Source: Maridesulfovibrio sp. (GTDB taxonomy: Bacteria; Desulfobacterota; Desulfovibrionia; Desulfovibrionales; Desulfovibrionaceae). From it: a DNA stretch of 64,000 nucleotides. The notes below the pieces were generated by a model. That model worked only from the letters and a program-made list of their open reading frames with translations, was not told the DNA's origin and ran no database searches. The DNA lies in contig NZ_OY787459.1 in the NCBI RefSeq assembly GCF_963678865.1, forward strand, positions 2,446,501-2,510,500, in the 5' to 3' direction. Of this stretch, positions 52,389 to 61,603 are shown piece by piece (positions within the stretch are counted from its first letter, which is position 1; every line of letters starts with the position of its first letter). The translations under genes and the position numbers were made by a program.

Positions 52389-54325
52389 TATTTCATTTTA
52401 TCCGGGTTAAAACGGACAACATAAATATTGGTATTAACCCACTTAACTGTCAGCAATTCCATTTCAGCAACCTCCAACGAATCCCTGACCTTGGGGGGCA
52501 GAGAATCCATGAAAGGCTTCAGTTTATAAAAATCTATAGTAGAAAGCAGCAACACCGCATTTTTGAATTCCGTATTCTTCAAATACCGGTAAAGCGGATA
52601 TTTTTCCGTATCCTCCGGATGTTCCTTTTTGAAAAGTTCAGCGGCGATCTGCGGGGTAGCCAAAGCCTGCAACAGGTCCCCAGGACGTGCTGTGGAGCCG
52701 AGCGAGTACATGCTGTTGCCTTCCTTAGCAAGTTTTTTCAGATAAAAAACCACATCCGGAAAAGTCTTAATAAAAAACGGACGGTGCAGTACAAGGGTTT
52801 CCCCGTCTGAAAATTCAGCTAAACGGTCAGTCAAAGCCTGCCCCAGTATGGGTTGGGGACGGTTTTCAGTCAGTGAAGTGTAAGAAGGCAGTGCGTTGTA
52901 GTAAAAAGGCATTACCGCCGTAATTGCCAATGAACCAACCACAATATGCAGGGCCGGACGCTCTGACTGCTTAACGCTCACAATGAGCATGACCAGAAAA
53001 AAAGCACCGAAGGCAATGAAAAACGGAAACATGAATTCCATATACTGGCCCACGGGAACACAATCCGCAAGGTTGACCGAAACACTCATGGATTTGAACG
53101 AACGGTAACCAAGCATAGCCGCCATGGACAAAATCCAGACAAAACCCATTTCAAAGAGGGTGCGGTATATCTTGTCCCGCTTGGCATTGACAAGCCAGTC
53201 ACAAACTATAATGGCAAGCAGCGGCAGGACAGGGAGCATATAACGGTTGGATTTGAGCTTGAAAAGCAAGGTGAAAACCAGCAGGTAGACAAGAAAAACA
53301 CAGGCCATGAACACATATTTTTCATTGAACTTTTCCCGTACGGAACGGTAGATGCCATAAATGGCACCGAACACATATCCGCCCCAGGGGAAAAATATGA
53401 CGGTCAGGGTGTCCAGATAGGGATCAAGCCTGCCCAGCTTTGCCGCCACCTTGGTACTTGTGGAGGCGGTATTAAGGAAGAACTGTCCCAGCAATCCCTG
53501 AGTGTAATCAAAACCGGAAGTAAGCCATGCTCCGTAAAGCCATAGAAAAAAAGGAGCACACCCCGCAACAAACCAAAGCAGCAGGATATTACGGTCAGCC
53601 CACTTGGCTGCCACCAGCCCGCCGGCATTAAACGCGGACAAAAAAGAGACTGGTTGACCAGCTTCTTGTTTCCTTTTGACATTATGGCGTATGCCTACGG
53701 CCAAGGCATAGCCGGCCATGGGCAGAAAAGCGAAAGGCCCTTTTGCCAGTACTCCCAGCGCGGTCAAGACTGCCCCTCCCACAGCTACACGTGGGCTCTT
53801 GCTCCCAAGGTAACGCAGGAGATAAAAATAAGTTGCCCAGGTTACGCAGCAGGCAAAGACCACATCCACCTTCATCATTACTGCCATAAACTTGAAGAGC
53901 ACGGAACTCTGCAGAATCATACCGGCCAGCAATCCGGTTGCAGGACCGAAAAGCTTGCGCCCGGTCAGAGCTGTGCCCAGTACCATAAGCATAGAACAGA
54001 TTACGGTGGGCAGCCGGAACAGGGTAAGGACATTACCGCTGAAATCGCCGAGGGAAGCCAGCCATGCGAAAGGATACATGATCCAGTAAACCAACGGCGG
54101 TTTTTCCATACGGGGCATTCCGTCGAACATGGGTGCCAGCAGGTTGCCGCTATGAATCATTTCATAAACAGCACGGGCATACTTTGGTTCATCAATATCA
54201 TAAAAATAATTCAGCCATATCCCATAAAAAGAGACGACAGCTGAAAACAAAAGCAGCAGACCGAGCAACAAAGCCCAATTCTTACGGCAAAATCCATCCA
54301 GATATGATTCGTTTTTACTATCCAT
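52388..54325 (-). CDS. ArnT-like (PMT family) membrane glycosyltransferase
   Basis: 645 residues from the ATG at 54325; the frame allows a start at 54349. N-terminal signature YFYDIDEPKYARAVYEM and PRMEKPPLVYWIMYPFAW are the conserved lipid-linked sugar donor-binding region of ArnT/PMT glycosyltransferases. Ten to twelve transmembrane helices follow to about residue 450. The C-terminal 180 residues form a periplasmic domain. It probably transfers a sugar from a lipid carrier to lipid A or to another cell-envelope acceptor. Donor unknown. Confidence 0.87.
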   Translation of the reverse strand: MDSKNESYLDGFCRKNWALLLGLLLLFSAVVSFYGIWLNYFYDIDEPKYARAVYEMIHSGNLLAPMFDGMPRMEKPPLVYWIMYPFAWLASLGDFSGNVLTLFRLPTVICSMLMVLGTALTGRKLFGPATGLLAGMILQSSVLFKFMAVMMKVDVVFACCVTWATYFYLLRYLGSKSPRVAVGGAVLTALGVLAKGPFAFLPMAGYALAVGIRHNVKRKQEAGQPVSFLSAFNAGGLVAAKWADRNILLLWFVAGCAPFFLWLYGAWLTSGFDYTQGLLGQFFLNTASTSTKVAAKLGRLDPYLDTLTVIFFPWGGYVFGAIYGIYRSVREKFNEKYVFMACVFLVYLLVFTLLFKLKSNRYMLPVLPLLAIIVCDWLVNAKRDKIYRTLFEMGFVWILSMAAMLGYRSFKSMSVSVNLADCVPVGQYMEFMFPFFIAFGAFFLVMLIVSVKQSERPALHIVVGSLAITAVMPFYYNALPSYTSLTENRPQPILGQALTDRLAEFSDGETLVLHRPFFIKTFPDVVFYLKKLAKEGNSMYSLGSTARPGDLLQALATPQIAAELFKKEHPEDTEKYPLYRYLKNTEFKNAVLLLSTIDFYKLKPFMDSLPPKVRDSLEVAEMELLTVKWVNTNIYVVRFNPDKMK

Positions 54326-54492
54326 CGCTTGATCCAAAATCCTGAGCATATATTTACAATAGGTTTGTATTCACTAAGTGAGGTACCAGTACCAGAGTTC
54401 TTGCGGCAAGTCGAAACATACGGGACTGGATTAAATGACCACAATAGGATACTTATTAAGCCATAACCTATCCTGTTTACAAAGAGGCTTCG

Positions 54493-57177
54493 ATGCGTTC
54501 TCCAATACTCATAAAACTTCTTTTTCTCGCAATTGCCGTTTTTCTGCTGCCGCCAGCAGCCAACGCATCTCCCACCCTCATATCAATCGGTAATTTTTTA
54601 ACCCCTTCGGGACAGCCAGCACCGGAATTCAGGTCCTTTGTACTCCGTAAAATAACCGAATCCGGAATGAACTGCACCAACGGAACAGCCGAATCACCTA
54701 AATCAAGATACGCCCTTTCCGGTTTAATGCTGACAGATGAGCACGGGACCTCCTTTTCTGCTCTGCTGACTGATAATTTTCATCTGGAGCCGGATGTCTT
54801 CATCAAAGGGAAGCAGGTAGGCGGAAGCACTTCCGAACCGGCTGCAGCCAGACTGGCCGATTCTGTGATAAAACTCATTTCAAACCAGTCTGTTGCATCC
54901 ATTGAGGTAAACGGAGACTCCCGGCTGACACCCAATGCAGTAATGGCACTGGCCCAGATTCTGCCCGGAGAAAAAGCCACCCCGCAGAAAATAATTGCCG
55001 GACGGATCATACTTGAAAACTGCGGACTATTTGAAAAGTCCCGTATTTATCTCACCCCCGGCCCGCAAGGACGCAAGGTTAAAATATCAGTCACCGAAAG
55101 AAGCAGCATTATTCCGGGCTCCATTCCCGGTCCGGGCAAAGCCCTGCTGGACAATATTCTGGGACCGCCGGAAACAACTCTGCCCGAATTTCCAATTTCC
55201 GCCGATGCTGATTTTTCCAACATGGGCAACGGAACCTGCTCCGGGTATCTGGCCTACCGGGCCGAAAGTATTCTCACCCGTCTGGGACACAGCGCCCAGG
55301 ACTTCGGCGCAGAAGATATTGAAGATCTGGTCGCAATTGCCGCTGCAATCAGGAACAATATATCAACCTATGACTCCTCATGCCGGGATATGTGCATCAT
55401 CCTGATGAAAATGTGCTCCATGCTGGATTCCAAAACAATTCGGGACATCACTGAAAAACTGCAACAGGACATAAGCCGACATAAAACCGACCCGAAAATT
55501 CTTAAAAAAGACCTTCAGCGTATTGAATTTTTTACTCAGGCATACAGTGCAGCACAAGAAGCACAGCAGATTCTATCATCCAGAATTTTTCATGACCGCA
55601 TCCACTCCCCGGTTGTCCCGTGGGTTCTGTTTTCTCTTGGAGAACAGGCTCTGAAAAACGAAAATATTGCCCGCGCAGCCCCCCTGCTGAGTGGAGCCCT
55701 TTCCGTTTCATCCCTGCCGGTATCGCCTGAAATGCTACTGACCGCAGCAAAAGCGCAATACAGCAACCTTGACCGGGAAGCCGGAGGAGCAGCTACGTCG
55801 CAGCTTAAACCGCTGCTGGCAGACCCTGATCTGAATGACGAATTGCGTGAACAGATCAAGTCCCTGCCAAGGCTGGCCGCACTATGCGAGAAAGCCCTGT
55901 CGATTACCGAGAATGACAATTTCGAACTGCAGCTTGAAAAAGGAAACGCGCTTATCCTTCTGGACAGACCTGATCTGGCAGAACCCCTTTTCCACAGACT
56001 GCACGGCGTAGAGCCTGACGACGCAAGACCATTCACCGGCTTCGCTCGCCTTGCATTCCAAAGGACAGGTAACCTGCTCTCGGTGAGACCATATCTGGAG
56101 CGGGCAGCACGGCTGCATCACAAAGACCGTTTTTTTTATGAACTGGCCCTCGCTTACAGACTTGAACGGATCATTGCCGAAGCCCTGCCCACCATTAAAA
56201 TAGACGGACGAAATTCCGAAGAAGCTTCTGCAACAAGGTTCCTTCTGCCAAAAGCCGCGGAATATGCAGAAGGATATGAAAAATACAACCGTCCGCAGGC
56301 TAAACTTATCAAAGCCGGGATTAATGTTCTCGGAGAATGGCTGTCCTACCCGGCCATGACCACCGACGAAGCTTTTGAAAACATGTTCAGGCAAACTCAA
56401 GAACTGGAAAAGGAGATGGGAGAACAACCGGAAATACTGTCCGCCAGCCTCTATTTCTCCACCAGTGCCAGCGACAAGAATGAAGCCGAAAAGCTGCTCA
56501 ACCGCCCCCTTTCAGTGAAGGCCGGGTCTGAGCCCAGATTTCTCCAACTCAACCTGCTTATCCGCGAAATGGCCATTGCGCCGTCTCCGAAAATTGCTGA
56601 AGTGTTGGAACAAGCCGGAAGGTCAAGTTTCTCAGGTGCCGTCAACAAGGAAAAAGCTGTGATGCTGAAGGCAGATGCACTGGCTGTTGCCGGGATATAC
56701 ACAAATTCAACGGAAACCCTTGAACGGGCACGCTCCCTGTATTCCCTTGCTCTTGACTCTAATGAGACCGGAAACGGAAGACTGTTTAACAATCTGGCCT
56801 GCGTAACTCTGGCTCTCGGTCTGACCGGTGAAGCAGATGACCTTTACGATGAAGCTTTGGACAGATCCCCGGAAATACCTGAGGCTGTATATTTGGGAAA
56901 GGCGATATCTTCCCATTCCGGCGATGAACTGAACCCGGCTTTGGACGAACTTTCAAAAACTGGTGTTCTTGCAAAATTCACCATACCCGACGTGCAAAAC
57001 GGAACAGACTCCGCAACAAATGAGCCCAGGAAAAGAATAAAAACTTTTTTTCTGGATGAGGAGAAAGGTATTTCAAGCGGTTATGACAACTACAGAGGGC
57101 TGTGGATTGAATTCAATTTAAACAGTAATATCTGGTTGTTACCGTCACTGCGCAACGAAACCGTTAAACAGCCCTAA
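54493..57177 (+). CDS. Large exported protein, POTRA-like start and TPR-like helical repeats
   Basis: 894 residues. Signal peptide (1-26, ending PPAANASP). Residues about 135-200 look like a POTRA domain (IEVNGDSRLTPNAVMALAQI, NCGLFEKSRIYLTP). From about 290 on the protein is helical with repeat-like pairs (QLEKGNALILLDRPDLAEPL, FNNLACVTLALGLTGEADDL) typical of TPR arrays. It is probably periplasmic, perhaps with a role in outer-membrane assembly or export of a surface component. Divergent from the ArnT-like gene; ends overlap the convergent 57174 gene by 4 bp. I do not recognise a named family. Confidence 0.65.
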   Translation: MRSPILIKLLFLAIAVFLLPPAANASPTLISIGNFLTPSGQPAPEFRSFVLRKITESGMNCTNGTAESPKSRYALSGLMLTDEHGTSFSALLTDNFHLEPDVFIKGKQVGGSTSEPAAARLADSVIKLISNQSVASIEVNGDSRLTPNAVMALAQILPGEKATPQKIIAGRIILENCGLFEKSRIYLTPGPQGRKVKISVTERSSIIPGSIPGPGKALLDNILGPPETTLPEFPISADADFSNMGNGTCSGYLAYRAESILTRLGHSAQDFGAEDIEDLVAIAAAIRNNISTYDSSCRDMCIILMKMCSMLDSKTIRDITEKLQQDISRHKTDPKILKKDLQRIEFFTQAYSAAQEAQQILSSRIFHDRIHSPVVPWVLFSLGEQALKNENIARAAPLLSGALSVSSLPVSPEMLLTAAKAQYSNLDREAGGAATSQLKPLLADPDLNDELREQIKSLPRLAALCEKALSITENDNFELQLEKGNALILLDRPDLAEPLFHRLHGVEPDDARPFTGFARLAFQRTGNLLSVRPYLERAARLHHKDRFFYELALAYRLERIIAEALPTIKIDGRNSEEASATRFLLPKAAEYAEGYEKYNRPQAKLIKAGINVLGEWLSYPAMTTDEAFENMFRQTQELEKEMGEQPEILSASLYFSTSASDKNEAEKLLNRPLSVKAGSEPRFLQLNLLIREMAIAPSPKIAEVLEQAGRSSFSGAVNKEKAVMLKADALAVAGIYTNSTETLERARSLYSLALDSNETGNGRLFNNLACVTLALGLTGEADDLYDEALDRSPEIPEAVYLGKAISSHSGDELNPALDELSKTGVLAKFTIPDVQNGTDSATNEPRKRIKTFFLDEEKGISSGYDNYRGLWIEFNLNSNIWLLPSLRNETVKQP

Positions 57178-57416
57178 TCAATGGATTCGATTGTAAAATC
57201 CAATTCTTCAGCCATCAACTTCAAAGGTTCAACCCCGCCTGTGATACGCATGATCTCAACAAGGGTTTCCGCGCCAAGCTTGGCCTTCTTGTCCTCTGGA
57301 TTAACCTCTCGAACCAGTGTTTTTGGTGACTTACCCAACATTTCAGCCAGTTCTTCCAATGACACCGGACCGTTCAGGACCAGCTCCTGAATCGCTTTTT
57401 CTATTTTTTCAGACAT
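57174..57416 (-). CDS. Small CII-like regulatory protein
   Basis: 80 residues. AIQELVLNGPVSLEELAEML then GKSPKTLVREVNPED resembles the N-terminal HTH of phage regulatory protein CII (CP76 type). The rest is helical. It could be a small DNA-binding regulator. No phage genes surround it. Its stop overlaps the TPR-protein stop. The 347 bp upstream hold PHO-box-like repeats for the divergent operon. Confidence 0.65.
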   Translation of the reverse strand: MSEKIEKAIQELVLNGPVSLEELAEMLGKSPKTLVREVNPEDKKAKLGAETLVEIMRITGGVEPLKLMAEELDFTIESID

Positions 57417-57565
57417 TGTTATTCAGCCTTTGTTCAGTAATCAGTTCGATTTTCCTGAGGGGACTAATAAACTAAAACCGAACGCCATTCAACATCCCGA
57501 CAGGCTTAAAATTAACCGGGGCAATAATTCTTTCCATCACACGTTTCCATAGCGATTAGAGCAGA

Positions 57566-57583
57566 TTGTCACAGTATCGTAAC
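57566..57583 (+). promoter_or_regulatory. PHO-box-like direct repeat 1
   Basis: TTGTCAC-AGTA-TCGTAAC has the 7-4-7 direct-repeat geometry of PhoB sites (CTGTCAT-N4-CTGTCAC). Confidence 0.5.
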
Positions 57584-57658
57584 AATAATATTTCCCACAC
57601 GAAAGAAATCAAAAACAATATTATCTTTATTTTCAATAGCCTAAACGACAAATCACTT

Positions 57659-57676
57659 TTGTAACAAAACTTGACC
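57659..57676 (+). promoter_or_regulatory. PHO-box-like direct repeat 2
   Basis: TTGTAAC-AAAA-CTTGACC, same 7-4-7 spacing, closer to the coding region. Confidence 0.5.
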
Positions 57677-57682
57677 TATCCA

Positions 57683-57700
57683 TGTTAACATGCTTGTTAC
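57683..57700 (+). promoter_or_regulatory. PHO-box-like direct repeat 3
   Basis: TGTTAAC-ATGC-TTGTTAC, again 7-4-7; the three sites lie in a row before the PhoR-like gene. Confidence 0.45.
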
Positions 57701-57763
57701 TCCCCTGTGACATTCAGAAAGATTCTGCTTCTGTTCAGGACAATCCTCAGGGAGGAATTTTTT

Positions 57764-59584
57764 TTGCCAAAAACATCATTACATATGAAGATTCTGCTAT
57801 GGGGCTGGGCTATTCTGCTCTGCACCCTGCTGCTGACCTTCTGGTTTTACTATGGAACGGTGTCGGAAGAACTTACAGCTTCCGGCAGGCAAAACACTTC
57901 CCGACTCTTGAATTATGTCCGCTGGGAAATAAGCCACAGTCCGGTCAGACCCGGCACACCCCAATTCCAGAATGAAATCAAAGAGCTAGGCTCTCATCTC
58001 GATATCCGCATAACATATATCAAGAACGGCAAGGTTCTCGCTGATTCAGGAGTAGCTGCCGAAAGACTTTCTCAACTGGATGATCACTCCAACCGTCCTG
58101 AAGTAATCGCTGCAGAAGCCGCCGGAACGGGTAAAAATATCCGCTACAGTAAGACCCTGCAGACCCGCATGATCTACGTCGCGCAGGTCATGGATACACA
58201 GGGGGAATTCCTGCGTCTGGCTATGCCCTACTCGGTCATAGGCGAAAGGCTGGACAAAATCATGCTGCATTTCACAGTTATGCTTGCCCTTCTGGCTATA
58301 GGATCGGCAATTCTGCTCATTTTTGTTGGCAAAAGAACGACCTCTGCTGTCAAGGAAGTATCTGCCACCGCACAAGCCATCGGGGAGGGAGATTACGGCA
58401 AACGCATCCGGGTAATCCCCGGCGGCGAATACAAATTAATGGCCGAATCCATCAACTCCATGGCTAAGAAAATACAAGGCCATATACGTATAATCGAAGA
58501 CCAGCGCAACCAGCTTGATGCCATGTTTGAGAACATGACCGAAGGAATCATGGTCCTCGACCCGCAGGGAAAAATCGAGTCGGTCAATAAATCCATGACC
58601 GAGCTGATTCCCGACACGCAAAATTTTATCGGCAGGGTTCCCCTTGAAGTTCTGACCAGACATGAAATTCAGGACTCGGTGGACAAAATTATCAAACACG
58701 ACAGCGAAAAAGATTCGGGCTCACTGATTGTTGATCTTGCGGACGGACGTTCCATGAACATAACCATTTGTTCATACAAGGATTACAAAGCCCGCCGTAA
58801 GCTGATCCTTGTTTTTCACGATATCAGTGAAGTAAGGCGGGTGGAAAAGGTTCTCCGCGACTTTGTATCCAATGCTTCCCACCAACTGCGTACCCCGCTG
58901 ACCAGCATCAAAGGCTACTCTGAAACCCTGATCGACAACCCTCCGCAGGACCGGAAAGTTCTGGTCGGATTCCTCGGGACCATTCTCGATAATGCCAATC
59001 ACATGTCCAAGGTCATCACCGGAATGTTTGCTCTGGCCCGCAGCGAGTACTCAGGAAAAAAACTGCGCACCAGACCGACTGACCTTCAAAAATGCATCGG
59101 GCTGAGTATGACCAACCTGCGTTCCCTTGCTGAAAACAAAAACATAACCATAAGCCACGGCCAGATACCGCAGGTCAATGTGACCGGAACAAATGAAGGT
59201 CTGGTCCAGATTTTCGACAACCTGATCGAGAATGCAATCAAGTACGCTCCCGGTGATACCAAGGTAAATATTCAGGCTGAAATAGATGCCGGTTATGCGG
59301 TTATCAAAGTTGTGGATCAGGGTCCGGGCATTGCCGCTGCGGACAAAGAACGTATTTTCGAAAGATTTTTCAAACTGGATGAAAATGCTGTGGGGCACGG
59401 TAGTTCCGGACTGGGACTGGCACTGTGCCGCAGTCTTGCACGAAACTTTAACGGCGACATCTGGGTGGAAAGCCCGGTTGACGCAGCAACAGGTACCGGA
59501 TCTTCATTTTGTGTGAAACTTCCGGTAACAGCTGAACAAGCTTCTGAATCCGAACAGGATTCACAACAAGGGGATTATATCTAA
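57764..59584 (+). CDS. PhoR-like sensor histidine kinase
   Basis: 606 residues if the start is the TTG at 57764, which has AGGGAGGAA upstream; GTG at 57707 and ATG at 57785 are alternatives. Two transmembrane helices enclose a periplasmic domain (about 30-165), then HAMP (about 190-240), PAS (about 250-355), HisKA with H373 in NASHQLRTPL, and HATPase with DQGPGIAAADKERIFERFF and GLGLALC. It is followed directly by the phosphate transporter gene (stop/start overlap TAATG), so it probably senses phosphate. The PhoB-type regulator is not in the window. Confidence 0.9.
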   Translation: MPKTSLHMKILLWGWAILLCTLLLTFWFYYGTVSEELTASGRQNTSRLLNYVRWEISHSPVRPGTPQFQNEIKELGSHLDIRITYIKNGKVLADSGVAAERLSQLDDHSNRPEVIAAEAAGTGKNIRYSKTLQTRMIYVAQVMDTQGEFLRLAMPYSVIGERLDKIMLHFTVMLALLAIGSAILLIFVGKRTTSAVKEVSATAQAIGEGDYGKRIRVIPGGEYKLMAESINSMAKKIQGHIRIIEDQRNQLDAMFENMTEGIMVLDPQGKIESVNKSMTELIPDTQNFIGRVPLEVLTRHEIQDSVDKIIKHDSEKDSGSLIVDLADGRSMNITICSYKDYKARRKLILVFHDISEVRRVEKVLRDFVSNASHQLRTPLTSIKGYSETLIDNPPQDRKVLVGFLGTILDNANHMSKVITGMFALARSEYSGKKLRTRPTDLQKCIGLSMTNLRSLAENKNITISHGQIPQVNVTGTNEGLVQIFDNLIENAIKYAPGDTKVNIQAEIDAGYAVIKVVDQGPGIAAADKERIFERFFKLDENAVGHGSSGLGLALCRSLARNFNGDIWVESPVDAATGTGSSFCVKLPVTAEQASESEQDSQQGDYI

Positions 59585-60819
59585 TGGATATTTACGATCT
59601 GTTTTTTTACATGTCCCTGTTTGCAGGGTTCATGATGGCTTTCAACCTAGGCGCAAACGACGTGGCCAACTCCATGGCCTCGGCTGTAGGAGCCAAAGCC
59701 ATCACCATCCGGCAGGCAGTACTGATTGCAGGGACTCTTAACTTTGCCGGAGCTGTTTTCCTCGGCTCCCAGGTAACCGCAACAGTCAGTAAAGGGATTA
59801 TCAACCCGGCGGCAATTTCCGATCCGAAAATTATTATGATCGGTATGTTCTCGGCCCTGCTGGCAGCAGGATTATGGGTACTCGTATCAACATTCACGGC
59901 TTTGCCTGTATCATCAACCCACTCCATTGTAGGCGCAATCCTCGGATTCGGACTCGTTGCAGGCGGACCGGACGTGGTCAACTGGTTTAAGATGGTCGGG
60001 ATTGTCATGTCCTGGATCATTTCACCATTCTTCGCCGCAACCATTGCCTATGCCATCTTCACTCACATCAGGAAAACAATCCTTTTCAAAAAAGACTTCA
60101 TCCAGCAGGCAAAGAAGTGGGCTCCCATCTGGATGGGGTTGACAGTCCTGCTGATTTCCCTTTCCTTTTTATACAAAACTCCGGTAGGTAAAAGTTTGAA
60201 GCTCCCCTTTTTGGGATCTCTGGCCCTCGGGTTCGGTATTGCCGCTCTGGTCTGGTTTGCCGGACGCCTAGCTGTAAACAAGCTTGTCGGAGACCCGGAA
60301 GAAGGAGCGGAAGCAGTGGAGAACACATTCCGCAAACTTCAGGTCGGAACTTCCTGTTATGTGGCCCTTTCACAGGGAGCCAACGACGTAGCCAATGCCA
60401 TCGGCCCGGTTGCAGCCATCTACCTTATCTCCAAGGAACACGTACTGCTGGCAAAAGCCGATGTACCTATAGGGCTGCTGATCATGGGCGGTCTGGGCAT
60501 TGCCGTAGGTATTGCTCTTATGGGCCATAAAGTGATGGGCACTGTGGGTGAAAAAATCACCGTATTGACCAACACCCGCGGATTTGCAGTTGACTTTGGT
60601 GCCGCATCGACCGTACTCACTGCGTCCAACCTCGGTCTGCCTGTTTCCTCCACCCACGCCGCAGTAGGCGCGGTTGTCGGTGTAGGTCTCGCAAGGGGGT
60701 TTTCAGCAGTCAACTTTAAAATTCTCGGAAGGATCGTGCTTTACTGGGTACTTACCGTCCCAATTGCAGCGATCACAAGTATAACAATCTTCAGCCTGCT
60801 CAAATGGGCTTTCATTTAG
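59584..60819 (+). CDS. PiT family inorganic phosphate transporter
   Basis: 411 residues, about 10-11 transmembrane helices in two inverted halves. Each half carries the PiT signature: GANDVANSMASAVGAKAIT (residues 23-41) and GANDVANAIGPVAAI (about 263). LPVSSTHSIVGAILGFG and LPVSSTHAAVGAVVGVG are the matching second motifs. It imports phosphate with a proton or sodium ion. The start overlaps the kinase stop; the next gene encodes a DUF47 partner. Confidence 0.93.
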   Translation: MDIYDLFFYMSLFAGFMMAFNLGANDVANSMASAVGAKAITIRQAVLIAGTLNFAGAVFLGSQVTATVSKGIINPAAISDPKIIMIGMFSALLAAGLWVLVSTFTALPVSSTHSIVGAILGFGLVAGGPDVVNWFKMVGIVMSWIISPFFAATIAYAIFTHIRKTILFKKDFIQQAKKWAPIWMGLTVLLISLSFLYKTPVGKSLKLPFLGSLALGFGIAALVWFAGRLAVNKLVGDPEEGAEAVENTFRKLQVGTSCYVALSQGANDVANAIGPVAAIYLISKEHVLLAKADVPIGLLIMGGLGIAVGIALMGHKVMGTVGEKITVLTNTRGFAVDFGAASTVLTASNLGLPVSSTHAAVGAVVGVGLARGFSAVNFKILGRIVLYWVLTVPIAAITSITIFSLLKWAFI

Positions 60820-60838
60820 ATAAAACAAGGAGAACATT

Positions 60839-61516
60839 ATGCACTTTCGTCTTCCTTTCTTAGGTCTTATCGTTAACAAGAACCCCATGGACGGGCTGGT
60901 CAAGCACTACGACAAAATCGCCGAGTGCATTCATATCATCAATGATTCCGTTGAATGCTATGTTGCCGGAAACGACACCTGCCGGGAATTCAGCGAACTT
61001 ATTGAACAGATTGATACTGTTGAAGGCCAGGCAGACAAAATCAAACGCTCCATCCGCAACCACCTGCCTCATTCCATGTTCATGGCTGTGGATAAAGTAC
61101 TTTTCTTCAACTACACCCGTAGTCAGGACAACATTCTGGACAATGCCCAGGAAGCCCTGCACTGGCTGGCCATGCGCAAGGTATCAATCCCTTCTGAATA
61201 CCAGAAAGACCTGATCCTGCTGCTTTCCGAGGTAAATGACACCACGACCAGCCTCGGCCCCGCACTCAAGGCAACAATTGCCCTCAACGAGGGTAAATCC
61301 ATTGACCGTGAAGGCACCAAGAACAAGTTCCGTAAAGTACGCAAGCACTACGCACGTTCAATGGAAATGCGCAGGGAACTGGCCAAAAAAATCTACAATT
61401 CCGACATGGACTTCAAAGACATCTACCAGCTCATGCACTTCGTAGACTGCCTCAACGAAATGGCGCATCAGGCTGAAACCTGCGCTGACATGCTGCGGGC
61501 AATGATCGCCAGATAG
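60839..61516 (+). CDS. PhoU-like DUF47 protein, PiT partner
   Basis: 225 residues, all helical. The DUF47/PhoU-divergent pattern (HIINDSVECYVAGND, IDTVEGQADKIKRSIRNHL, FVDCLNEMAHQAETCADM) is clear. These proteins usually sit next to PiT genes and are thought to regulate transport. AAGGAGA precedes the ATG, 19 bp after the PiT stop. Last gene of the three-gene set, followed by a strong terminator. Confidence 0.92.
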   Translation: MHFRLPFLGLIVNKNPMDGLVKHYDKIAECIHIINDSVECYVAGNDTCREFSELIEQIDTVEGQADKIKRSIRNHLPHSMFMAVDKVLFFNYTRSQDNILDNAQEALHWLAMRKVSIPSEYQKDLILLLSEVNDTTTSLGPALKATIALNEGKSIDREGTKNKFRKVRKHYARSMEMRRELAKKIYNSDMDFKDIYQLMHFVDCLNEMAHQAETCADMLRAMIAR

Positions 61517-61540
61517 CCCAGATTAAGCCGCAATACATAC

Positions 61541-61585
61541 AATTAAAAATGCCCTGCAATATAATATTGCAGGGCATTTTTAATT
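61541..61585. terminator. Bidirectional terminator between the Pit operon and acs
   Basis: AATTAAAAATGCCCTGCAAT pairs with ATTGCAGGGCATTTTTAATT around a 5-nt loop, giving A- and T-rich flanks on both strands. Serves DUF47 (plus) and acs (minus). Confidence 0.94.
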
Positions 61586-61603
61586 GTAAATTTTAAAAAT
61601 CAG

